Assembly (NCBI GenBank): GCA_018242605.1
Contig: JAFEBP010000014.1
Span: 62,001 to 126,000 of the forward strand
Direction: 5' to 3'
Origin: Planctomycetota bacterium
GTDB lineage: Bacteria > Planctomycetota > Phycisphaerae > Phycisphaerales > UBA1924
Length of the DNA: 64,000 nt
Made by a program: the position numbers and the translations under genes. A model generated the notes under the pieces. The model was not told the DNA's origin. It saw only the letters and a program-made list of their open reading frames with translations, and ran no database searches. This document shows positions 51,048-60,238 of the stretch, piece after piece; the first letter of the stretch is position 1, and every line of letters starts with the position of its first letter.

Positions 51048-52132
51048 CCGTGCTCTCGACGGAAGTGCGGCGGACGCAGTGCGACGCGGCGGAGGCGCTG
51101 CTGCACGCGTTGGTGGCGACGCCGAGCTTGAGCGGGCGCGAGGACGCCGCGGCGAGGGAACTGGTGGGGTGGATGCGGGGGCTGGGGTATCAAGCGCGGG
51201 TGGATGAGGTGGGCAACGCGGTGGGGGAGTTGGGGCCGCCGGCGGGGCCGGGCGTGCGGGAGATCGTGCTGCTGGGGCACATCGACACGGTGCCGGGCGA
51301 GATCCCGGTGCGGCGCGAGGGGGATTTGCTGTGCGGGCGGGGCGCGGTGGACGCGAAGGGGCCGCTCGCGGCGTTCACGATGGCGGGGGCGACGGCGCGG
51401 TTGGCGGCGGACACGCGGGTGGTGGTGATCGGCGCGGTGGGGGAGGAGGCTCCGGAATCTCGCGGGGCGCGGCACGTGGCGGGGCGGATGCGGCCGGACC
51501 TGTGCATCATCGGCGAGCCCAGCGGGGCGGACGGGTTCGTGATCGGGTACAAGGGGCGATTGCTGGTGGACGCGAGCGCGGTGGCGGATTCGGCGCACAG
51601 CGCTGGGCCCGCGGCGACGAGCGCGGAGTTGCTCGCGGCGTGGTGGCAGCGGGTGCTGGAGTGGGCGGCGAGGACGAACGCGGGGCGGGAGCGGGTGTTT
51701 GAGCAGGTGCAGCCCCGGCTGATCTCGTTCAACACCAAGGCGGATGGGCTGACGGAGTCGGCGCACGCGGTGGTGTCGGTGCGGCTGCCGACGGATGTGC
51801 CGCCGCGGGTGGCGGAAGCGGCGATGCAGGAGGCGTGCGGGGACAGGGTGGGGATGGAGTGCCGCGGGGCGGAGCTGGCGTTCGTGGGGGATCGGCAGAG
51901 CGAACTGGCGAGGCGGTTCAGCGTGGCGATCCGCGGGCGGTTCGGGCGTGCGGCGCGGATCGCGGTGAAGACGGGGACGAGCGACATGAACGTGGTGGGG
52001 CCGGTGTGGAACTGCCCGATCGTGGCGTACGGCCCGGGTGACAGTGCGCTGGACCACACGCCCAACGAGCACATCAGCATCGCGGAGTATCACAGCGCGA
52101 TCGAGGTGTTGCGGGGCGTGCTGGAGGGGTAG
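51044..52132 (+). CDS. lysK: LysW-lysine hydrolase LysK (M20 family)
   Basis: This 362-residue M20-family metallohydrolase releases the finished amino acid from LysW. Metal ligands are in VLLGHIDTVPG (His), GRGAVDAKGPLAA (bridging Asp), VGEEAPESRG (catalytic Glu and ligand Glu), CIIGEPSGA and the final HTPNEHISIAEY (His). The short insert fits the LysK/ArgE group. It is the last gene of the block; the aminotransferase (lysJ) needed before this step is not in the window and must be encoded elsewhere. The start overlaps the lysZ stop (ATGA). Confidence 0.93.
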   Translation: MTVLSTEVRRTQCDAAEALLHALVATPSLSGREDAAARELVGWMRGLGYQARVDEVGNAVGELGPPAGPGVREIVLLGHIDTVPGEIPVRREGDLLCGRGAVDAKGPLAAFTMAGATARLAADTRVVVIGAVGEEAPESRGARHVAGRMRPDLCIIGEPSGADGFVIGYKGRLLVDASAVADSAHSAGPAATSAELLAAWWQRVLEWAARTNAGRERVFEQVQPRLISFNTKADGLTESAHAVVSVRLPTDVPPRVAEAAMQEACGDRVGMECRGAELAFVGDRQSELARRFSVAIRGRFGRAARIAVKTGTSDMNVVGPVWNCPIVAYGPGDSALDHTPNEHISIAEYHSAIEVLRGVLEG

Positions 52133-52176
52133 CGGCGTGGGACTGCACGGGCGGGTGGGCACCGTACAGTGGGCCG

Positions 52177-53406
52177 ATGCCTCCGGTTGCACAACCACCT
52201 TCGCTCCAGGCGCTGGGCGCGCTCGAACGCGGCTTGCCGGGGCTGGCGGACAGAATCGCGGGCGACGCGACGGAGGCGAACCCCAAGGACGCCGCGGCGT
52301 GGAACGCGCGGGGCAAGATCGCGCTGGCGATGCGGCGGCCGGACAAAGCGGTCGAGTGGTTCCGCAGGGCGATGGAGGCGGACCCGAGGTTCAAGCCGGC
52401 GGCGAAGAACCTGCGGGAGGCGGAGCAGTTGCCCGAGCCGCCGCGGCCGCGGGGCAAGGCGTATCTGGTGATACTGCCGTGGGGTCAGGGGTTCTTTTCG
52501 GATGTGGACATGGTGCTGGGCGGGCTGCTGCTGGCGGAGATCACGCGGCGGACGGCGATCGTGCATTGGGGGCCCGGGAGCCTGTTCCGCAATGAGGGGC
52601 CCGAACCGATGCGCGACGGGTGGAGCGAGTTCTTCGAGGCGCTGGGGGATGCGGAGCGGGGCGAGGTGTTCGCGCTGGATCAGGAGGCGTGGTTCCCGCC
52701 GTACTGGAATCGCGAGACGATTCGGTATGCGCCGCCGGATCGGCTCAACGGGCCCAATGCGCTGAAGGTGGCGTTGCTGCACTTTGGTCGGGCCGAGCGG
52801 GTGTGCGTGCATGACTTTCACACGGGCGTGGTGAACCTGCTGGACTGGCTGCCCGCGGAACATCGGTTGCGCGGGGCGACGGTGGACGCGGCGTACCGGG
52901 ACCTGGCGCGGTTGTACCTCAAGCCCCGGGGGCAGTTGCTGAGCGAAGCGGAGGCGTTCGCGGCGCGGCACTTTGCGGGTTACAGCGTGCTGGCGGTGCA
53001 CGCGCGGGGGACGGACAAGTACATCGAGGATGAGCGGATCGCGGCGGCGCACGGGCAGTATCACGGGCGGATCGATACGTTCCTGGCGGGGCGGCCGAGC
53101 GGGCGGGTGTTCCTGATGACGGATTCGGTGCCGCTGCTGGAGGAGTATCGGGCGCGGTACGGGGAGCGGCTGATCGTGACGGAGGCGGCGCGCGACGCGG
53201 GCAGCCGCGGCGTGCATTACCTGGGGCTACCGGGGCGGGCGGCGCTGGGGCGGGAGGTGCTGCTGGACGCGCTGATCGCGACGCGGTGCGACGCGTTCCT
53301 GGGGTACGGCATGTCGAACGTGTCGTGCTTCGTGCGGTGCCTGAAGGATTGGAACCCGGGCGCGTGCGAACTGATCGGGCGCGTGCTGGTAGAGGTGCGC
53401 AAGTAG
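52177..53406 (+). CDS. TPR protein with fucosyltransferase-like domain
   Basis: This 409-residue protein joins a short TPR-like helical N-terminus (about 35-85: AAAWNARGKIALAMRRPDKA, then VEWFRRAMEADPRFKPAAKN) to a domain resembling alpha-1,6-fucosyltransferases of the NodZ/FUT8 type. The key motif is VLAVHARGTDKYIEDE, similar to the H-x-R-R-T-D-K donor-binding motif. Later RVFLMTDSVPLLEEYRARYG and the SNVSCFVRCL segment also fit. It has no signal peptide, so it probably acts on cytosolic sugar acceptors or a cell-envelope glycan precursor. The gap after lysK is 44 bases, but function does not link them. Confidence 0.72.
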   Translation: MPPVAQPPSLQALGALERGLPGLADRIAGDATEANPKDAAAWNARGKIALAMRRPDKAVEWFRRAMEADPRFKPAAKNLREAEQLPEPPRPRGKAYLVILPWGQGFFSDVDMVLGGLLLAEITRRTAIVHWGPGSLFRNEGPEPMRDGWSEFFEALGDAERGEVFALDQEAWFPPYWNRETIRYAPPDRLNGPNALKVALLHFGRAERVCVHDFHTGVVNLLDWLPAEHRLRGATVDAAYRDLARLYLKPRGQLLSEAEAFAARHFAGYSVLAVHARGTDKYIEDERIAAAHGQYHGRIDTFLAGRPSGRVFLMTDSVPLLEEYRARYGERLIVTEAARDAGSRGVHYLGLPGRAALGREVLLDALIATRCDAFLGYGMSNVSCFVRCLKDWNPGACELIGRVLVEVRK

Positions 53407-53418
53407 CGGCGCATGAAA

Positions 53419-53458
53419 AAAGGCCTGAAGCTCCACGCACACGGAACTTCAGACCTTT
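53419..53458. terminator. Bidirectional terminator between convergent genes
   Basis: A long stem, AAAGGCCTGAAG with CTTCAGACCTTT (one mismatch), is flanked by an A-tract on the left and ends in T residues. It separates the fucosyltransferase-like gene from the convergent unknown gene. Confidence 0.75.
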
Positions 53459-53479
53459 ACCCTGCGAGTCGCGGGCGGA

Positions 53480-54124
53480 TTATTCTGTGAACAGCGAGTC
53501 GATGTGGAGCCGCGTGAAGGGGGGCTGTTCGATGCCGGTGACCACGCGCCAGAAGGGCTCGCCGTGGCCGTCGTCGAACCAGGCCTGGAACTGGCCCTTG
53601 GGGTCGTCGGCGTAGGCGTCGAGTGCGGGTCCGCCGACGTAGAGGCAGCGGTGGATGAGGAGCAGGTCGTCGGAGACGTACTCGGCCTCGGCGGCGACGC
53701 CGGAGATGGCGTCGACGATCTGCCCGAAGAGCACGGGCTTGGCGGCGAGGAGCACATCGGCGTCGTGCCAGATGTAGTAGCGGTACTTGGCGGGGTAGCG
53801 GCCCCGGATGGTGTCGCGGTTGCGCATCAGGTCGACGGCGCCGCGGGGGCCGTGGAGCCGGCGCTCGAGCATCGAGACGGGCAGGCAGCGTTCCAACTGC
53901 TCGCAGAACGAGTCGATGTCGGTGATGTGGCGGCCGTAGAACATGCAGACTTCGGCGTCGCGCTGGGACGCGAGGAAGCTGCCCATCGCCGCGGCGAACT
54001 GCGTGCGCCGCTTGGGCGCATCGGAGGAGGCCACGAGGTGGTGTTCATCGAGGAGTTGTTGGACGTCGGCGTGCCACCTGGGTGCCGACATGGGCAGATC
54101 GAACTTGCGGGATAGCGCACTCAT
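53480..54124 (-). CDS. Conserved-looking protein, unknown
   Basis: This 214-residue soluble protein has no signal peptide or membrane helix. Features include an N-terminal HADVQQLLDEHHLVASS segment, a middle region DIDSFCEQLERCLPVSMLER, and YRYYIWHDADVLLAAKPVLF, whose spaced Asp residues could bind metal. The C-terminal half is acidic. I do not recognise the family, and no partner gene is suggested by context. Confidence 0.7.
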   Translation of the reverse strand: MSALSRKFDLPMSAPRWHADVQQLLDEHHLVASSDAPKRRTQFAAAMGSFLASQRDAEVCMFYGRHITDIDSFCEQLERCLPVSMLERRLHGPRGAVDLMRNRDTIRGRYPAKYRYYIWHDADVLLAAKPVLFGQIVDAISGVAAEAEYVSDDLLLIHRCLYVGGPALDAYADDPKGQFQAWFDDGHGEPFWRVVTGIEQPPFTRLHIDSLFTE

Positions 54125-54427
54125 AGCGTTCTACGGGTTCGGCCTGAACCCGTTGGACTCCGAGCCCGGGGCGGCCGGACACCGCCACGAGCGTACAGAT
54201 TGATCTCCCCTGCGGCGGCCCGCTCCGACGGCCCGCCCGGTTTCCTACAACCGCAAGTCCACCTTCAATATGCCACACGGAATAAACGATGCCAACTGAA
54301 AAGACGGTTTTTCCGGAAAAATTGTCAGATTGTCCACAAATTGACGGAACCGTTCGGGGAGGGTGCGGTGGGTGGGTGCCCGGGGTTGGGGGTGAAACAG
54401 GATGTCCGGCGTGTGTTCGAATGGGGT
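54125..54427. other. Intergenic region
   Basis: This ~300-base stretch lies upstream of the 53.5-kb gene and downstream of the propeller-like gene, both on the minus strand. It is relatively AT-rich near 54270-54345 and contains the palindrome TTTTTCCGGAAAAA at 54308-54321. No gene is seen. Confidence 0.4.
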
Positions 54428-57337
54428 TCAACAGCCGCCGTTTTCCCACGCGGAGAAGAAGGTGCTGATGTCGGCTCCGTCGACGCCGCCATCCTGATTG
54501 ACATCCGCGGCGGCTTCGCCGGGTTCCCAGGCGGCGAAGAACGCGGTGACGTCGCCGCCGTCGACACCACCGTCCTGGTTGAAGTCGGCCGGGCACGCGA
54601 AGCACTGATTGATGGTGAGGGTGGCGGGGTCGCTGGTGGATGTCCCGCAGTTGTCGCTGACGAAGCAGTACACGCGGTCGTAGAGCGGGGAGGGCGCGAG
54701 GTCGGCGATCGAGATGGTGGCGGTCTGTGATCCCGAGACGGTGCCCAGGCCGGCGACGGCCCCGTCGGTGAGGTAAGTCGTGCCGTTTTCCGGCGTGATC
54801 GCGTACCAGTAGTACGTGGGAAGGTCGGCGACGACGCCGACATTGAACATGACGGTGTCACCCGGGCATCCGGACGCGGGTGCGGGTTGGGAGTGGATCG
54901 ATGGGAGGGAACAGACATCAAGGATCGCCCCGGCGCTCGTGACGTTTCCGCAGGAGTTGGTCACGAGGCAGGAGTAGGTGCCGGCATCATCGAGTTGTAC
55001 GGGGTTGATCGTGAGTGTGCTTGTTGTTGCGGTGTTGATCACGGTGAGGCGTGCGTCGGGCAGGGGGATCGGAACGCCGTTGCGTTGCCAGGAAAAGGAG
55101 TCGGGGTTGTCGGAGCCTTGCACGGCGACGGAGAAAGATGTGGGCAAGCCCGCCGCGGCGGTGCGCTGGGTGGGATCGCGGACGATCCTGGGCGATCCGT
55201 TCCACGTCCAGCGTGCGAAGCGAGGGGACGCGACGAACCCGGCGTTTTCGAGTTCGCCGGAAGCGATGAGTTCGCCGCCGAACACAGCGAGCGAGGTGCC
55301 TTCGGCGTCGAGCCCGGAACTGAGGGGCTGCCAGGCCGATCCGCTCCAACGGGCGATGTTGCGAGCGGGGATGCCGCCGGCGGTGGTGAAACTGCCGGTA
55401 GCGATCAGTTCCGCGTTGGAGACGGTCAGGGCGTTGACGTGCCCGTTGAGTCCGGCGCCCAGCGGCTGCCAGGAGACGCCGTTCCAGCGGGCGATGTTGT
55501 TCAGCGTGAGGGAACCGGAAGAAGTGAAGGAGCCCGCCGCGAAAATCTCGTTATTAAAGATGGTGAGTGCGTAGACGCTGTCGAGTGCGCCGCCGAGGCC
55601 CGAGCCCATGGCGGACCAAGAGGTGCCGTTCCATCGGGCCACGCGGTTGGCGGGCGTCCCGCCGGCGATGTTGAATGATCCGCCGGCGATCAGGTCTGAT
55701 CCCAGTGTCACCAGAGCGAACACCGGCGCGTTCATGCCGGAGCCCAAGCCCTGCCAGGTGCCGCCGAGCGACGACGCGATGTTGTAGCACGTGGGAGGGG
55801 AGACGGAGAAGAGCCCCGCGGCGACCACGCGAGAGTTGTACGAGGTCAGGGCGAAGACGGGTCCGTTCAACACCGCGGCGAATGTCTGCCACGATGAGCC
55901 GCGCCAGCGGGCCACCGGGCCGGTGGTGGGGACTCCCAGGGCGGACGTGAAACTGCCGCCGACGATGAGGTCGGAGCCGAAGGTGGTCATCGCGTAGATC
56001 GGGCCGTTGACACCGTTGTTCACATAGCGCCAGGCGGTGCCGGTCCACAACGCGAAGTAGCCGGCGGGCGCGCCGCCGGCGCTGGTGAACTCACCCCCGG
56101 CGACGAGGGCTCCGCCGTACGCCGCCATGGCGTACGCGGGGCTGTTGAGGCCCGTGGCCAGAGGGCGCCATGCATTGCCGGTCCAGACGGGCACGTGAAT
56201 GGTCGGGACTCCGGCGCTTGCGATGTTGGTGCCGAAACCGCCGGCCACGAGCACGCCGTTGTGCTCGATCATCGCGTTGACGCGTCCGGCGAGTTCGGAC
56301 CCGCCGGCCGGTGACCAATCAGAGCCGTTCCAGCGGAAGACATGGCTCGGCGAGCTGCTGAAGGAATCTCCACCGGCGAGCAGCGCGCCGCCGAAGGACG
56401 CCAGGCAGCGGATGTTCTCGGCGGGCCCGGCGCCCAGGTTCGACCAGTTGGTCCCGTCCCACGCGGCGACACGCTGCGAGGATGTAAATGGCGGGGTTGA
56501 TTGGTTGGTGGAGAAGTTCCCGCCGGCGATGAGCGCGTTGTTGTGGACTGTGAGCGCGAGGATCTGGCCGCTCGGACCGCTGGAGTTGGTGAGCGCCCGC
56601 CACTGCGATCCATTCCACCTCGCGATGGAGCGAACAAGAGTTCCGCCGGCGGTGCTGAAGTTTCCCGCGGCGATCAACTCTCCCCCGTAGACCGCGAGCG
56701 CGGACACCTGCCCGCCGATGCCGGTGCCCAGCGGCGTCCACTGCGCTCCGTCCCACTTGGCGATGTTGGCGGCGAAGACCCCTCCGGCGGCGCTGAATGA
56801 TCCCGCCGCGATCAACTCACCGTTGTACACGGTGAGCGCCTGGATGCTGCCCGCGCTGAACCCGCCTCCGAGCGATTGCCAATCGGTGCCGTTCCATCTG
56901 GCGATCCGCTGGAGTTGTGTCTGACCCGACGCCGTGAAATCGCCCGCCACAATCAGGTCCGGGCCGAAGGAGGCGACGGCGCGCACGGTGCTGTTGAGCG
57001 ACCGGAACGCACGGAACTGCGTGCCGTCCCAGCCGACCACTGAGTCCCCTGAGAAGTTGTAGGAGGAACCAACGGCCGCCTGCACGGCAGCGTTGATGCG
57101 GAGGTTGCCGGCCATGATCAGCATCGGCGACTGCGTTTGCGTGGGTTGCCAGAGGCCGAGCGCGAAGATCTCGTTGTCCTGTCGGTGCACCTGCTGGTCG
57201 GCGGGGGCGAGCCACCGGCCGGCGCAGGTGGGCTGCGCGGCGGCGTTCGCTCCGCACAGCGCGAGCAGGCCGATGAGCGCGCTCGCCAATCGATGAATCG
57301 CTCGTGATGGTCCGATCCGTCCGATGCTCGACCGCAT
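54428..57337 (-). CDS. Secreted propeller-like repeat protein with Ig domain and dockerin
   Basis: This 969-residue protein has a signal peptide (MRSSIGRIGPSRAIHRLASA, then LIGLLALCGANAAAQ). About fifteen repeats of ~40 residues follow, with the pattern IARWNGT-x-W, LG-x-G, then V-x-AL and LIAGGSFT-x-AGG, which suggests one or two beta-propellers. An Ig-like domain (about 740-830: GLPTSFSVAVQGS, WQRNGVPI, YSCLVTNSCG) and a second beta domain come next. The end is a dockerin pair (DFNQDGGVDGGDVTAFF, DVNQDGGVDGADISTFF) and WENGGC. No catalytic motif is seen. Likely roles are surface adhesion or substrate binding. The start follows from the signal sequence; the frame runs open further upstream. 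Confidence 0.87.
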   Translation of the reverse strand: MRSSIGRIGPSRAIHRLASALIGLLALCGANAAAQPTCAGRWLAPADQQVHRQDNEIFALGLWQPTQTQSPMLIMAGNLRINAAVQAAVGSSYNFSGDSVVGWDGTQFRAFRSLNSTVRAVASFGPDLIVAGDFTASGQTQLQRIARWNGTDWQSLGGGFSAGSIQALTVYNGELIAAGSFSAAGGVFAANIAKWDGAQWTPLGTGIGGQVSALAVYGGELIAAGNFSTAGGTLVRSIARWNGSQWRALTNSSGPSGQILALTVHNNALIAGGNFSTNQSTPPFTSSQRVAAWDGTNWSNLGAGPAENIRCLASFGGALLAGGDSFSSSPSHVFRWNGSDWSPAGGSELAGRVNAMIEHNGVLVAGGFGTNIASAGVPTIHVPVWTGNAWRPLATGLNSPAYAMAAYGGALVAGGEFTSAGGAPAGYFALWTGTAWRYVNNGVNGPIYAMTTFGSDLIVGGSFTSALGVPTTGPVARWRGSSWQTFAAVLNGPVFALTSYNSRVVAAGLFSVSPPTCYNIASSLGGTWQGLGSGMNAPVFALVTLGSDLIAGGSFNIAGGTPANRVARWNGTSWSAMGSGLGGALDSVYALTIFNNEIFAAGSFTSSGSLTLNNIARWNGVSWQPLGAGLNGHVNALTVSNAELIATGSFTTAGGIPARNIARWSGSAWQPLSSGLDAEGTSLAVFGGELIASGELENAGFVASPRFARWTWNGSPRIVRDPTQRTAAAGLPTSFSVAVQGSDNPDSFSWQRNGVPIPLPDARLTVINTATTSTLTINPVQLDDAGTYSCLVTNSCGNVTSAGAILDVCSLPSIHSQPAPASGCPGDTVMFNVGVVADLPTYYWYAITPENGTTYLTDGAVAGLGTVSGSQTATISIADLAPSPLYDRVYCFVSDNCGTSTSDPATLTINQCFACPADFNQDGGVDGGDVTAFFAAWEPGEAAADVNQDGGVDGADISTFFSAWENGGC

Positions 57338-57629
57338 GCGACCTGCTCCTGGCTCGATGTGATTGATGGGGCTCCCTGCCGCGGTGTGAGGTCGTGCTGC
57401 GATGGGCACGCACAACCCCGACCGGCCGAAGGGTATCCAGAATCGATCTTGGCGACACGGGATGACGGTCAAAGACCGCCGCGCCGGCGGCTCGATTCGA
57501 AGGGGGCTCGGGTTCGGGTCGATTCGCGGTTGGACGTCCGTTGCCGACGCGGCCCTCAACGACGAACGCCCCGCCGGGTTCGCGTGGCGAACCGGGGCGG
57601 GGCGTGGAGATCGTGAGCGCCGGGGGGTA
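57338..57629. other. Intergenic region with GC-rich inverted repeat
   Basis: This 292-base gap lies between two minus-strand dockerin genes. Around 57566-57605 an inverted repeat pairs CGCCCCGCCGGGTTCG with CGAACCGGGGCGGGGCG. It may terminate the upstream SGNH-like gene, though a clear T-tract is missing. The promoter of the propeller-like gene should lie near 57340-57420. Confidence 0.45.
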
Positions 57630-58820
57630 TTACACGCAGCCGCCCGATTCCCACGAGGCGAAGAACGTGTCGACATCGGCGCCGTCGACGCCGCCGTCGC
57701 GGTTGACATCGGCGCGGGGGCCGCCGCGTTCCCAGACGAAGAAGAAGGCTTCAAGGTCGGCGCCGTCGATGCCGCCGTCGCCGTTGAAGTCGCCGGAGCA
57801 TTCGGCGCCGGCATCGGCGCGGAACCACAGGCGTGTGGCGGGGGAGGTCAGGAAGAAGTCCAGCAGCATCGCGCCGACCTTCTGCTCGCCGAGGGAACTG
57901 GGGTGGGTGCCATCGGCTTCGAGGTCCTGGCAGCGCCAGATGAGGCCGTCGGAGCGGGCGTCCAGGCCGTCGGCCCAGAGGTACGGGCCCCAGGCGAGCC
58001 AGGGCGCGACGTTGAGGGAGAGGTCGCCGGCGCGGGGATCGATGCCGCCGCCGGCGAGTTGGCGGAGCTGCGCTTCGATGAGCCACTTGACGGCGAAGCC
58101 GGACTCAAAGGCGTACGGCTCGGGGTTGAGCGTGGTGGTGGCGTAGCCGGCGTAGATGCGGCTGGAGAGGAAGGCCTGCTGCATGTTGGGGTAGCGCGTC
58201 TTGAGCGCGCGGCAGATGTTGCCCATCTGCTCCACGAGCGTGAAAGCGTCGGCGTTGGCGGCGGGGAGCGGGACGGTGGGGTTGGAGTTGGCGACCTTGA
58301 TCCACGCGGCCTGAACTTGCTGCTCTGAGAGGCCGCGCGGCGCGAGGACGGTGTCGCGCACGCGGGTGTAGTTGGCGTCGGTGGGAGAGTCCCAGGTGCC
58401 GGCGGTTTGTCCGCCGGCGGCGCCGTCGATGATGGCGAGAGAGGTGTGGTTGACGTCGGGGGACGCCGCGGCCTGACCGCTGAAGGAGAAGGGCGTGCAG
58501 GTGGCTCCGCCGCAGAACTCCTGGGTGGTGTTGGACATGCCGATGGAGAGGAGCACATAGCGGCCCTGCGCGGCGGGCTGGCCGAGGACGTTGAGCGGGC
58601 GGATGTTGTTGGCCCGCTGCATGCCCAGCAGGCTGTGACCCTGGGGCATGGTGTTCTCGCCGCCGGGGTAGAGGCCGCCCTGGAACTGGCCCAGATAGAG
58701 GCCCGCGCCAAGGTCATCGAGCGAATGGTGGCCGATGCTGGTGCGGGTGCAGTCGGAGGCGAAGAGGGACGGGGATATCAGGGCGCAGGCGATGGCCGCG
58801 CTCAAACGGGTGTGCAACAT
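57630..58820 (-). CDS. Secreted SGNH-hydrolase-like protein with dockerin
   Basis: This 396-residue secreted protein has a signal peptide (MLHTRLSAAIACALISPSLF, cut at FAS). RYVLLSIGMSNTTQEF resembles block I of SGNH/GDSL hydrolases, with the Ser as nucleophile. DLEADGTHPSSLGEQK gives the Asp-x-x-His pair, which here reads DGTH. An esterase acting on acetylated polysaccharide is plausible, but the oxyanion Asn block is not obvious. The end is a dockerin pair (DFNGDGGIDGADLEAFF, DVNRDGGVDGADVDTFF) and WESGGCV. This is the only copy with a residue after the final Gly-Cys. Confidence 0.75.
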   Translation of the reverse strand: MLHTRLSAAIACALISPSLFASDCTRTSIGHHSLDDLGAGLYLGQFQGGLYPGGENTMPQGHSLLGMQRANNIRPLNVLGQPAAQGRYVLLSIGMSNTTQEFCGGATCTPFSFSGQAAASPDVNHTSLAIIDGAAGGQTAGTWDSPTDANYTRVRDTVLAPRGLSEQQVQAAWIKVANSNPTVPLPAANADAFTLVEQMGNICRALKTRYPNMQQAFLSSRIYAGYATTTLNPEPYAFESGFAVKWLIEAQLRQLAGGGIDPRAGDLSLNVAPWLAWGPYLWADGLDARSDGLIWRCQDLEADGTHPSSLGEQKVGAMLLDFFLTSPATRLWFRADAGAECSGDFNGDGGIDGADLEAFFFVWERGGPRADVNRDGGVDGADVDTFFASWESGGCV

Positions 58821-59185
58821 GTGGGTTCTCCAAACTGGTGCTTTGCTGCCGCGGGTGTGGGGCGGGCGTTGGCCCGCTCGCCGGTGATTAACGCTTCGGG
58901 GCCGGGGTGTATTGCCGGTGCGACGTTGATTTGTGGGCGGGGTATTGGTGCGAGGGGCGAATCAGTGGCAGCCGCAGGACTCTCAGGGACTGAAGAGGGC
59001 GTCTGTGTCCGCGCCGTCGAGGCCATCGCCGTTGATCTCGATGGTGGTTCTTTCGCGCCGCGGCGGGCGAGGCATATCCGCGATTCTGGTTGCGACTTCG
59101 CTGCGGTGGCCGAGGGATGGGTACGCTCAGGCGTAGCGAGCCCGAGAGGGACTCTTCGGACGCGGTCGGCGATCGGGAGATGATC
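58821..59185. other. Intergenic region containing a dockerin remnant
   Basis: This 365-base region lies between the SGNH-like and lipoprotein genes, which are divergent. Besides both promoters it holds the fragment described separately at 58983-59072. I see no intact gene. Confidence 0.45.
58983..59072 (-). pseudogene. Orphan dockerin half-module remnant
   Basis: In the minus-strand frame ending at the TGA of 58983-58985 the translation reads IEINGDGLDGADTDALFSP and stops. This matches one calcium-loop repeat of the dockerin module of nearby genes, with the loop residues kept but the FFxxW and terminal Gly-Cys lost. The frame has no signal peptide or body (about 30 residues from the nearest ATG). 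It looks like the decayed end of a former dockerin gene. Confidence 0.55.
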
Positions 59186-60046
59186 ATGAGATTTCTGTGC
59201 AAGTGCGCGATGGTGTGCCGGGCGATCTGTCCGCTGGTCGCCGCGGCGTTGATGCTCGCGGGGTGCGACGGGCTGGGCTCCAAGCCGTCGGCTCGCATCA
59301 CGGGGGCGCACCTGGGCGGGCTCTCGCTGGATGGCGCGACGATCCGGTTTGATGTGGACGTGGCGAATCCGGGCAAGGAGGCGATGCCGGTCTCGAAGCT
59401 GGACTACGCGCTGTCGACGCAGGGGCAGAAGTTCATCGAGGGGGAGGCTCCGGCGGTGGACGCCGTGCCGGCGCGCTCGCGCAAGACGATCGTGGTGCCG
59501 GTGACGCTCTCGTTCGCGCAGTTGCTCGAGGCGCTGGACATGGGCGAGCCGGGGAGCGTGGTGCCGTACGACGCGGACTTCGGGATGAACGTGACCACGC
59601 CGCCGGACAAGGAGGGCAAGACGGATCAGCGGCTGGCGATGAAGTGGGAGGGCAGGTTTCCGGTGCCGGCGATGCCGCGGATTGAATCGAGCGAGATTGA
59701 ATGGACGGACACGGGGATGCTCTCGACCAAGGGGTTGATCAAGATGAACGTGACGAACGTGAACAAGTTCGATGTCACGCTCAAGAAGATGGAGTACCGG
59801 GTGCGGCTGCAGGGCGCGACGCTGGCGAGCGGGGGCATCCCGCGGTCGCTTTCGTTTGGTCCGGGTCAGCAGCGGGCGATCGAGATCCCGGTGAAGCTGT
59901 CGGCGCTCAAGGTGGGGGCGGCGATTCTGGATGCTACACGGAAGCGCGAGGCGGGTTTCGGCGTCACGGCGGACCTGGAGATCGGCACCGAGTTCGGGGA
60001 TATCAGTTTGCCGTACGACTCGGCGAAGCGGCCGGGGACGCGATGA
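59186..60046 (+). CDS. LEA14-like lipoprotein
   Basis: This 286-residue lipoprotein has a signal with the lipobox LMLAGCDG, lipidated Cys27. It holds two LEA2/WHy-type beta-sandwich modules: the first includes GLSLDGATIRFDVDVANPGK and PVSKLDYALSTQG; the second includes GLIKMNVTNVNKFDVTLKKM and GGIPRSLSFGPGQQ. Such modules occur in desiccation-related proteins and in many bacterial lipoproteins of unknown role. ATG 59186 was preferred over ATG 59180 because the GGGAG ribosome site is then properly spaced. It probably lies on the inner or outer membrane, facing the periplasm. Confidence 0.85.
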   Translation: MRFLCKCAMVCRAICPLVAAALMLAGCDGLGSKPSARITGAHLGGLSLDGATIRFDVDVANPGKEAMPVSKLDYALSTQGQKFIEGEAPAVDAVPARSRKTIVVPVTLSFAQLLEALDMGEPGSVVPYDADFGMNVTTPPDKEGKTDQRLAMKWEGRFPVPAMPRIESSEIEWTDTGMLSTKGLIKMNVTNVNKFDVTLKKMEYRVRLQGATLASGGIPRSLSFGPGQQRAIEIPVKLSALKVGAAILDATRKREAGFGVTADLEIGTEFGDISLPYDSAKRPGTR

Positions 60047-60238
60047 GTTCTCAGGCGGCGGAGTTCATTCAGGTGGACCTTGGCGGGGCGATTTCGGTCT
60101 CGCGACGCGTCCAAGTGGTTTCATTGTCCCATAAGCCTGAATGGTTGAGATGGCCCGAATTGGGGTGCGATGAAGCGGGACAGGTTATAGAATTTGCTCA
60201 TATCTGATTGACCACGACCCGACCCAAGGGAGATCATC

